64,000 bases of DNA from Erythrophleum ivorense (Eukaryota > Streptophyta > Magnoliopsida > Fabales > Fabaceae): the NCBI GenBank assembly GCA_026724425.1, contig JAIUCV010000001.1, positions 3,730,001-3,794,000 of the forward strand, given 5' to 3'. The translations under genes and the position numbers were made by a program. Below the pieces are notes generated by a model. It saw nothing but the letters and a program-made list of their open reading frames with translations, was not told the origin of the DNA and did not search any database. The stretch's first letter is position 1. Every line of letters begins with the position of its first letter. Positions 11,850-22,500 of this stretch are shown in pieces.

Positions 11850-14800
11850 GAACCCCCACCTAATTAGTTTTTTGAAAGATATAAGTTATCTTAAGTGACC
11901 AAGGCCTAGTCATCAAAACATGTATCTGCTTGATTAGATGATTTGGAGAGAAAGAACTCATATTTCCATAAGTCAAGGTAACAACAGGATTATTAAAGTC
12001 AAGTTTTAAGTTAACTTTACAAAATCTAGGTCCCCAAGCTAAATTAAGACTAGTAAGGGTACCTTAGGTTTTAGCTTACATGAATGAGCACCTCCTAATA
12101 TTTCTGAAAAATTCTTTAAGCCAATAACTCAACGAATCCCTCAGAATACTTCCACATCCAGTTAGACCTAGATTTTTTTTACTTGAAATATCATAGTTAA
12201 TATTAATCTAATCATTATCCACTAGTCACCACCAAATGAAGCAGTGTTTAGTCTAAAGTAAAAAGGAATTAAAACAAGCAAAGACTATTTGAAGGGCATA
12301 GTTTATTATCACTTTATTAGGAAATTGAAGAGTGGACATTACCTGGGAGAAGATGCACTTATTCCTCCATTTTCACATGAACCAACACTCTATTCTGAAA
12401 AGAGAAGGCCATTGAAGTTCTTGACAAACCATTAAATCATCTTAAAGATTTGATGTTAGCTAAGAAAGAGGGCAAGTAAAAAGGCAACTTCTTTTTTTTC
12501 CAATGGCACAGGCTTATTTTATACTCTAAACATCACTAAACAATCATGTAAGGCATGCACTATGTTATTGTGGTTGCTCTAAGTATGATAGTGTGAACTA
12601 TTATCACTTTAACAATTTTAAAACTTTGCAGTGTCTACTTGATTGTGTGCAACAAACCAAAAAAAGGTTTTAATTTTCTCAGGAATTAGTTAGTTCTAGA
12701 TAAACCTCCAAAATGAAGATGGAATTCCCATACTACCCTTTATGTTGAGGTTGTAGCCGTTTCTCATATTGTACTAACCATTTACTTCTCCACTCCATTT
12801 TAATGAGTCTACACTAATTGACAAGTTAAGAAGAGATAGTGCATGCATTTTCAAACAAATGCTTTAGGAGAAAAAGTGTTGAAATCATGCTCACTCCCAT
12901 TTGTCACTTTGATTAAACATATCACATGAAAACCTAAGGGTACTTATTACAAGGTGATGTGGTCTTATCAATCCAACCATTAGTTGAAAAATTAATACTC
13001 TTTCCATTTCCAATCTTATGAATAAGGAAAGCATCTAGATGCCTCTAATCGGAGCCCAAAGTCAATTGTAAAGTTAAAGCAACTTCGTCAAAGTCTAGGA
13101 AACTAAATAATAATTAAGGGCCCCCTTGTTATATTTTGACATCAGGATTTTAACCTAAATGCAATTAACATTACAATAAAGCTTTCATCCCAACTTGAGT
13201 AGACATATGTCATTCATAGTTTTAAAATTTTAACTCTTAGGCCACCATTATGCTTTGGCTTATAGATGATGTTTTAATTCACCAAATATGGATTTTGAAC
13301 ACCTAAATAATGCCCCCAAATAAAGCACTTTAGCAATTTTTCAAGCTTTAAACAAAGCATTTTACACAGTCTTGCTAACATCATTAAGTAAACAAGAATA
13401 GAGTCTAATATAAACTTTGCTAAAGTGACCCACTATGCTAAGACAATTCGTATTCCATTTCAAAAGTCTTGATTTAACCTTATGCACAATATACCTAAAG
13501 TCTTTTGTATGAGAACCACCATAAAAATAATAAGTACTCCTAAGTACTGTAAAGCTAGAAATCCTAGTAATTTCATTCATTGACTCAGGAGACACATTTT
13601 TAAGAAATTAAATATTAGATTTAGCAACACTAACCTTATGTTCCAAAGGGTCATACGAGATCTTAAGGCACTCTATAATACACTTGCTATGATCCAAAGA
13701 GGTCTCATTAAATAACATAAGATCATCAGCAAATGTAAGGTGAGAAATTGGAGGTCTATCCTTACCAACTATAATGGGTATCTATTTGTTCTTTAGAATA
13801 ACTTCTTGAATCATGTGCATAAACTTGTTCATGCAAAGCATAAAAATGTAAGGGGAGATAGGGTCCCCTTTGGCAGATTCCTTTAATGGGATAAAAATAC
13901 TAAGTTTTAGCAACATTTTATAAGACTTAAGTAGAAATAAAAATGATGCAATCCATAGTCATCTCAAACAAATAAAGAGGAATTTGGGTTGCATCTAAAA
14001 TTTTTCTAATGAAATCCCATCTTATACAATCATAAGTTTTCTTAGAGTCAATTTTAATAGCAAAAAAAGAAAAAGGACTTTTTACTTGACATACGCTTTG
14101 CAAAACGAAGAAGCTTTAGAGCCACCATAATATTATCCTGAAAGTGTCTCTGTAGCACAAAACTCACTTGACATATTGATATAAGATCAAACAACGCAAT
14201 GGGAGTTTCAAACGATTGACAATAATTTTTGGGATACTTTTATAATAACATTGCAAAGAGCTATATGTCTTAATTGAGATAAACATTTAAGGCTATTCAC
14301 ACCTTAAGAATCAAAACAAGCAAAGTATTATTAATTCAGTGAATGTCGTCTTCATGATTGAAACTTCGTTTGATGAAGATGCAAGTATTAGGCCTAACTA
14401 TATTCCAATTGTAGCTATAAAAACTAGCTAAAAGACCATAACCTCCTTGTACTTTAAGATCCCTAATTGAAAATAGCCTTATGGATTTCTTTATCCATAA
14501 TAGGACAGGCCAAATCAATTCAATCCTTATCTTTAACACATGAAAATTGGACCTTAATATGGAAAAAAGTATCTTACCATGTTTAGATGCAAAAAGTTCT
14601 CAAAAAAAATAAATTGCTTAGACATTAAGGCCTTCATATCTTCTTCCTAGCTCCTATCCTCCTTACATAACAATAGAATTTTATTACAGCTTTCTTTTAG
14701 TAATTGTCTATAGATCATAGTGTCTCGTGTTACAAGCATTGTCATGTATCCACATTTCATGAGCGTTTTAGAGCTAGAGAATTTCTTATCAAGATCATGA

Positions 14801-16460
14801 TGAAGCTTATTTCTCATGGTAAAAAAAGTATAATAAAGTTTTTGAATGGAGCTTATTTTCCTCTAGATACCATTAATCCTAGCTATAATACATTTTTTCA
14901 TCAATCCTAGCTATAATACATTTCTTTCTCTTTTTGATATTGCCTAAACATTTTTTTATTCTAAAGCAGTAATTCAATAGTTAATTTAGAGAGGTTGTCA
15001 AAAGGGGAGCCTCTTACCACCCACTGTCGAGAAAGGAAATCATAAAATTTCTCATGAGTGAGCCATGTAGCTTTAAAACACAAGGGCCTAATCTTAAAAC
15101 ATGATTATTTCCTATTAATTGAGAAGTGAAGGATGGTGATCAAAACAACCCACTTCAGTGATGATCTTCACACACGCTTTATGGAAACAAAGATGCTAAG
15201 CTTTATAATAGAAACTTCTATCAAGCTTTTCAAAAACCCTATAATAAACTAAGATAAGAGGACCACACCAAGAGAATCTATGGCCAATTGAATGAACTTA
15301 AAAAGAAATTACAACAATTGATCCACTTATCGAATAATTAAATATATATATATATTGATTAAAGCCCACATCGAATATTGTTGAAATTTGTAATAACAAG
15401 CAAAGGCATGGAAATAGACATAAATAATGAATGAAAATTTTCTTATAGATATTATTTCTGCTCATATCTAAGGCTAGTATAAATAGTAGTAAGTAGCCAT
15501 TCATCATCCCTCATTAGATTTGACAACCAAGTGACAATACTATAAGTCATTCTTAATAACCCTTAATTAGATTTAACATGATCTCCAATCAACTCAAATA
15601 CTTCTAGTAAAGCCTACTTCTAGAATAGCAATAACTCCATTGAAACCTAACTTCCCAAGGACATCTAAAGCCTTAGATGAATCCACGTGAATTTCCATAA
15701 GTACTAACACATTTGTATATTTGGAATTGCTCCTTAAGAAGTTTTTACTACCTATTCCTTAACAATTCCAAGCTATAAAGTTTCTACTTATAAATAAATG
15801 AGATTAAAAGGAAGAAAGAGTTGCAATACTAATCCATGTGCATGTTGGAGGTCAAGGCCTCTCTCACTCTATGTTCATCATGCTAATAACTTTTCAGAAC
15901 CATTAAACATAAAAACATCTTTGTCATATAGTCTTTACCAAGCGGCCTTAAATTCTTTGGCCCAAAGATTATACCTAAATACTAGGGCAATTGACAGGTA
16001 TAGCATAATCCATTAAAAGAAGGCTTCAAGTTGTATTCATTGGTGGCATTATTTAATAAAGACTTGAGTGCATTTCTCATTTGGGTCCCAAAATGGTTCA
16101 TAACATCCAAAGCCTTATAAGGGCTAAAAGTGGGCAAGGGATATCTCTTTTCTGAGCCCATAGTATTTTCTTTGTTTGATTTCCAAGTTATATGTCCCCT
16201 ATTAATTCCTGAAGTTAAAGAATGTGTTTATGTCTCCAAATCTTGTTGCATAGGCATTGAATGTGCTCTTTCTTAAAGGGAGTTGGCATTTCCTTATGAT
16301 GTTTTTTTTCCTTTCCTTTGAGGGATATATTTTTTATCTGACTTTATAATGTTTCCTTTATTTGAATCCATTAACACACCATCTCATTATCCCCATTCTC
16401 CTTATAAAGTAAGTTTGCAAAGCATGATTCCATTCATAGTGTCACCTCTCTTAACACAGT
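11850..16460 (-). mobile_element. Decayed LINE (non-LTR retrotransposon), L1-like
   Basis: Reading the minus strand from high to low coordinates gives the usual plant LINE order. An endonuclease start lies near 15730-15790 (AWNC-x-GIGSKNFLRS, then LVLMEIH near 15690). The RT follows: VSFVLQRHFQDNIMVAL near 14110-14180, AIKIDSKKTYDCIRWDF near 14010-14070, RQGDPISPYIFML near 13840-13880 and HLTFADDLMLF at about 13708-13745. A thumb region with LLKWNTNCLSIVG lies near 13440-13480, and a zf-RVT-like PEKIKTFFWFVAHN near 12640-12690. Stops and frameshifts separate the blocks, so it is inactive. Both outer boundaries are approximate; no poly-A tail or target duplication was fixed. Confidence 0.8.
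13719..13733 (-). other. LINE reverse transcriptase catalytic FADD motif
   Basis: The minus-strand codons here read F-A-D-D-L, the conserved metal-binding motif of non-LTR reverse transcriptases, followed by M-L-F. It sits about 115 bases downstream (on the minus strand) of the RQGDPISPY motif, as expected for the family. The Asp pair is intact although the surrounding ORF is broken. Confidence 0.8.
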
Positions 16461-17474
16461 CTCAAGATTTTATGCGAGCATGGTTTAAAAAATTGAATTG
16501 AATAGGCCAATCAAACCAAAAAAATTAGTGAACCAACCATGGTTCTAGTTTACTTAATCTTTAAAATTGGCTTATCAAAAAATAATTAAAAAAATTGACT
16601 AAACTAATCAAAAATTGGCTGATCAAATAAATTAGATGCTCATAAACTTCATTAAGATTAGAAAAAAAATAATGAAAAGGAAGAAGAAAGTATAGAAAGA
16701 GAAAGATATAATCTAAAAAACAAAGAAAGAGAAGGAAGAGAATAATAATAAAAGGAAAAAAGAATCAAATAATAGATATATGCATTCAAAATTTGAAAAC
16801 AATTTAAACACAAATGTTAATGGTTAAGCTTCCTCTTCTTCACATATAGCAAGCTTTAGTTTCTAATGTGATTTCATAAAAGGTAATAAAAAATAAGATT
16901 AAAGATAATGAAACATGCAAGGGTTTAGCTCATTGCTTTCATGCCTAAAATCTCAACTTTCAAGAATGTGATAACTGGGGTTAGCTTTAAGGTTCAAAGA
17001 GAGAGATTATTCTATTTACAAAGTTTTACTTATTGAGGTTTTAAAATTTTAGAAATTAGTCCATTGTGAAAGATAGTTGTACAAGGACATATCATAAAAT
17101 AAAAAGAAAAGTGAAAGAATAGAAAAAACAAAGAAGTGGAGTGGGAAACTAGTGCTCTATTTTGGGTGAATACATTTTTTTTTATATAATTTGTATAATA
17201 TTTATTATACTCTTATCTTTTTTATTCTGTCTATCAAATTACTATTTTAATTATTAAATCAATTTTTAAAAAATAAAACACGCAAAATTTATTTCTTATC
17301 TCACATACTTATATTTCATATTCTCTTATCGTTTACGCTGTTCAACCAAACATACCACTAGGTGTGCATGGTAAAATTGTTTAAAGATTTTATGAAATTA
17401 ATAAATAGTGATTAATTGATTGATGTTGTGAGAGGTGAGATAATTTTCTCTTAAGTATATTATTATTGTTACCC

Positions 17475-17477
<3 letters not shown>

Positions 17478-17509
<32 letters not shown>
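17478..17509. repeat. (AT)16 microsatellite
   Basis: Uninterrupted AT dinucleotide run; a shorter one follows at 17622-17643. Confidence 0.9.
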
Positions 17510-17512
<3 letters not shown>

Positions 17513-17689
17513 GAATACAACTTTTTCTTACAATAAATTAATTTTTTGTTTGTATAATGTGATATAAAAAAAATCATAGATTCTTTTAATGGGGGAATTT
17601 GTCATAGATTTGAATATTTTGTTATATATATATATATATATATTTTGTGAATGAATTCTCATAAGTAATAATAAGATGTTTAAAATTTA

Positions 17690-17770
17690 TTTTATTATTT
17701 ATTATATTAAATTTTTAATATATATGAAATAAAAAATATATATTTAATTATTACTAAATCAATATAGTCA
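17690..17770. repeat. Dispersed AT-rich repeat (also near 54250)
   Basis: Shares words such as TTATTATTTATTATATTAAA and AAATAAAAAATATATATTTA with 54250-54340 in the same orientation. It is probably a fragment of a dispersed element; its limits are unknown. Confidence 0.45.
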
Positions 17771-18089
17771 AAATTTTCAATGACAAAATTTACTATCCGA
17801 TGATTCTTATGGATCTGAACTTATTTTTGCCTAATAAAGATGCTTTATTAGTAGTGATCAAATCTATTTGCACCAAATTCATTTTAATTAATTTTAATAT
17901 TTGAGATTGAGGTTATATAAATTATTAATTTATTGGCTAACGGTAATGACAAAGTACATATGAAATAAAAAACATTTTAATTAGATTTGATATAATTATA
18001 AATCACAATAATCATTGTTCTTTTTAAGTGCAATTAAAAATACCATCTACTTTTGTTAGTCTATATTTGATATGTATATATAAAAAATG

Positions 18090-18661
18090 GAATAAATTAT
18101 ATAAATTTTTTTTGAATTTTTTTAAAATTATATATATGTCTTATCTATTTTTAAAATATATATAAGTCTTCTCTAAAACTAAAAATTACTTTATACTTTA
18201 GTCTAATTTTAAATTTTTTGATCAAAATACCTTCTATTTAAAATTTTTGGTTAACAATAATATGTATTGAAGTTAATTGAGGGTATTTTAGTAAAAAAAA
18301 TTATAATTAAATTAAATTTTAGGTAAAAAATAATAAATATTTTAAAATTGTAAATTTATCATAACTGTTTTTATACTGCAATATCAAGCATGATGCATGA
18401 TGATGAAAATGAGCGCCAAAAGTGAGAAACTAATAATTTGTGTGGTATGGTGCTAGAACAATAATAATAACGATGTATAGTAACAAATACGATATCTAAG
18501 TGTGACAGTAACAATAATTGTGACTAATTAAGATGATTATTGTGACAACAATTATGAACAAAATCAATGATAACAGAATATATTAAATTTTATTTCAAAA
18601 GAAATTTATGTATATTTTAAAAATAAAGATAAAATTTATGAAAAATTTATATAATTTACTC
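18090..18661. mobile_element. Long-TIR non-autonomous element, family 2, copy 2
   Basis: The left end GAATAAATTATATAAATTTT and the reverse complement of the right end GAGTAAATTATATAAATTTT differ at one position, giving a clear terminal inverted repeat. The inner sequence GGTATTTTAGTAAAAAAAAT matches the centre of the 9833-10581 copy. About 572 bp with no coding capacity. Confidence 0.65.
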
Positions 18662-19240
18662 AAAAGAATTTAATAGCAATGTAATATGAATAGATCTTAA
18701 AATTTAATTAAAATACTTTTACTTATTTTAAAATAGATTTTTGCAGACAGAGTAGCATGTAAATATGTTTAGTTAAAAAATATAAAGAAAAAGTGAATAT
18801 ATGAGGTACAAAATCATTTTTGTGTCTATATTTTTAAAAAGATAATTTAATAATTAAAATAATTATTTAAAATATAAAATAATAATTATAAGAATATAAT
18901 AAATATTACATAAAATATGTAAAAGTTGTAGTAAACTAAATAGAGCATTTGTGAAATTTGAATAATGAATTGAGGGATTTAATATCAGGATTTGATGAGT
19001 ATTATGGTGTTTATCACAGTGTTATATATTATTTGGGCTGTTTACATTTAATTTAAATAATTTAAAATTTTTAATTATTATTTTTTAAAATTAATAGTTA
19101 AAAACTAATTTAAATCTTCATTATGCATTTTTCAGTAAAAAAATTAAAAATCTAATAAAAGTAAAATAAAACCTGATCTTGACGGCTTTGATGGTAAATT
19201 CAAATGTAATGGAATGATTGATTGAGAAGGAGACAAAAGA
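18662..19240. other. AT-rich region upstream of RABC2
   Basis: No gene found; this is likely distal promoter of the Rab gene. Nothing more specific can be read from it. Confidence 0.4.
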
Positions 19241-19560
19241 ATAAATACGGAAGATCCGGCACAGCAGTGTGAGACTGAGGGCGCGTGGGAGTAAGCCCAG
19301 AGCCAAACACCGCTCAGGCCTTCCAAGGAAAGAGGACATTTGTCCTACCCCTTGTGATTTTCCTTCTACCAAACTCTCTTCCCTATGGATTACACGCCAA
19401 CCTCACCTTCTTGTATCATTCTCTGCCATTTTTCTCCTCCTTCTTACTCTCTACTCTTTTATTATATTCCCCTTCCCCCGCTGTTTCTGCCCTTTTTCTT
19501 TCCAGATGATAATCATGGTGGAATGATTACTGTAACAGTCTTAGAAAGCTGAAAACAAAG
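19240..19560 (+). promoter_or_regulatory. RABC2 proximal promoter and pyrimidine-rich 5' leader
   Basis: A weak TATA-like AATAAATAC lies at about 19240-19248. From about 19290 to 19510 the sequence turns GC-richer and CT-rich (CTTCTTACTCTCTACTC), which is common for plant 5' untranslated leaders. Small open frames here overlap each other in all phases and are not supported as genes. The exact transcription start cannot be read. Confidence 0.4.
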
Positions 19561-22500
19561 ATGGGTTCTGGTTCGAAAGTGGGAAATGGCAGTCTTGATT
19601 ACTCGTTTAAGGTGTTGTTGATTGGTGATTCTGGGGTTGGCAAGAGCAGTCTTCTTCTCAGCTTCATCTCCAACTCTGTTCATGACCTCTCCCCCACTAT
19701 TGGTACTTCAATTGATGCTGTCACCTTTTAGTTTCAGCAATTTTCTATCATGCTTATAGACTCAATAGTTATCCCATAGCATGTGTCTTCTCATTTGGGT
19801 AGTTTTTATCCAATAGTTATTTGCAAAGTGTATCTTGGAGAGAATCCTTTCTGGGTTGGGTTTGTAGTATGCGAATATGGTATCTTCTCTTTATTACTTG
19901 TGTGAATAAAATGGGATGATTCTAGTATTAATTATGTAGTGTAGGATAGGATGATACATCAATTTTTGGGTTGAATGTCAAACTCGGGGTTATAGAGGTT
20001 CCAGTCTCCAAAATGGAAAACTGAAAACGGCGTAAGGTTTGCATTAATTTATCCAGATTTTAGTGGTTCCTTCGTTGAAAATTCTTTATTGGTTGTCTGA
20101 TGTGGTTCGTGTAGTCATGAATTCTTATAAAATTGCTTAACAAGTCAGCCTTCTCTTTAAGTAACTTCTCCATTACTTTTTATTCTTGGTCTTCTATGCA
20201 TTTTACTTCCACTTTATGGTTCCAATTATCCTGAATTGTTATGTTTGTTTGTTCAACCATACGCCTGCTTCTATGCTATAGAGCTAATTTGAGCTTCTTA
20301 AGCATTACCTAAATTGCAGCAGGTGGATATAATTTAAAACAGTCAACGATTTTGAAGAGAAATGCTTCAACATGGTCTATTACAAATTTTAGAAGCCATG
20401 TACCGAAGTTTTGATCCAAATTAGTCAGATTACAGTGAAGTAACTTCCGTGACCAGAAAAATTTTCTCAGTTCCCTGTTCCATAGCTAATTAACTTAATT
20501 TGTTTTCTAAGTCTTATGATGTGTGTCTTTAGACGGATAGTCTATCAGAATTTTGTTGCCGAGGGTTTTGAAGTTCTTTCTTTCTATATGATTGAGCGCT
20601 GGATAGCCTAATTCATGATTTTTGTTTACATCCCAAGATGCCAATATTCTTAAATTATTTACAGGTGTGGACTTCAAGATCAAGCTCCTTACAATTGGTG
20701 GTAAAAGATTGAAACTTACTATTTGGGACACAGGTACCTGATTTTCTAATTATCTATGACAACATTTTCATTGAGCCTCCAAATGTCATGCTTGTGGCTT
20801 TGTGTCCTTAATGCCTTGTTTGAGCAAGGTCACATTGAATGCCATAATCCATGTGTCTTTTCAGGCACCAGCAGAATGCAGGCTGCCCATTTATCACTTT
20901 TAAGGGGCTATACTCAATGTAGGATGATGCTGCGATTTTGATTATTGCCATGTACAAGGAGATACATACTAATCCAGTAGGATCTTATAGTAAAACCAAG
21001 AGACAAGTGTTCCGTACATATGTTAATCATGTGGAACTTTGTACTATATTATACTAGGTATATGGTTCAATTTTGAAGTTGGATCCATTAATGATGTAAT
21101 GAAGTGACAAATAATGATTAAGAGTGATGGAAACCAACACCAAAGCAGAACTGAAATGCTCCTCTGTTGTTGAGTTACCAAAACAAAAGAAAGAATCCTA
21201 TCACATTCAAAGGAATGGATGATGATCCATTTACAAGCAGCACAACCAGAGCATAGAAACAGCAAAATGAAGTAAAAGAAGCTAACAAAGAAAAAGAAAA
21301 TACTCCTCATGCTTTCGAGAGGTTAGAAACTCTCCCACAAGCCAAATTCTTCCTTGCCCTCACTCTAACCCCCCAAACCACAATATATTCCCCACTAACA
21401 GCCTTACTCCCTCTGTCTTTCACATCTCACAACCCATGTGAGTTAGTTAGCACTGTTATTTTTCTTTTTTATCCCTGAGGCCAGCTCATCAGAAATTACC
21501 ACAGCTTGAGTCACCTTTCCCTTTCTTCTCCTCTCATACATCTTCAATACCTTAGGCCCTATAGCATTGAGTCCATCAAAGAGTCACTAGTTTCTTACAA
21601 TTAATATGTTATATTATTCGATGTGGTGTTTTGTCTCGTTGTCCTTCCTTTTCGTTCCTTCAAGTAGCAGCAGTAATAATAAGTAAAGTTTGGAAGCTGA
21701 TTTTAGTGATTGCAAACTTTATCTTTTAAAGTCAAAATATTTACAAGTATGTACTAATGGCTTTTACTTGAATGTGGTATTTTAAATTTGTACCTGTTAA
21801 AAATGAGGAGATGAAAGTCCCTACATGAAATGCTATATAGGTGTAAACCCTCCACATATATATATATATATATTAACCTCATATTGTAAGCCTCTCAATT
21901 TTCCTTCCTTGCAAAACTACGCTGAGACAGAGTATGAAATTTCCCCAATTTGAGACATCTGTATGAAAAGGATCTTTTGCTTGTTAGAGATTTAAGTCAG
22001 AGAAATGGAGGAGCAGGAGTGGAAAACGTCAATGCATCAAGGCATCTGGATATATTTGCTCATTTTCTCTGTCTCTTCCATTTCTCTCATTCCACTCACA
22101 CCAAGGACACTATTAAATTGCTCGACATTGTCAGTCAACATTGGATGGTGGGATATTTTTGTTGATTGTCTGATCATTTAGAGTTCTTATTTGTTTTCAA
22201 ACCTATGCTAGTGTGCAATTGTATTTCAGTTAATGTCTGATTTCTAGCTGCTTCATATAAAGAATCTGAAGAATTGTAGCTTTTGAGAATGGTTGAGATC
22301 ATATGATAACTATTAATTTGCATATAACTGAATGCTGAAAATAATCACCAGGTTTACTTAGGGCAAGAGATAATAATTCCCACATGAAAAGAAATCTAAA
22401 TCTGCTCCATTGAAGGATTAAGTGACAGTGTAAGTTGTTACATGTACTATCATGCTTTCCCTAAAAAATGAGGAGGCATTTGACTCTATGGTAACAAATC

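Larger units (their letters stand above)
16461..18089. other. AT-rich intergenic region with (AT)n microsatellites
   Basis: No gene is supported. A patch at about 16500-16640 resembles other degenerate ACCAA/TTGGTT-rich stretches in this window (near 53.3-53.7 kb). (AT)n runs lie at 17478-17509 and 17622-17643. The segment at about 17690-17770 is repeated near 54.25-54.34 kb. Confidence 0.45.

Noticed and set aside
20915..20940. miR172-like word (GATGATGCTGCGAT)
   Set aside because: It matches only part of the miRNA, has no complementary arm nearby, and lies in the possible exon relic.
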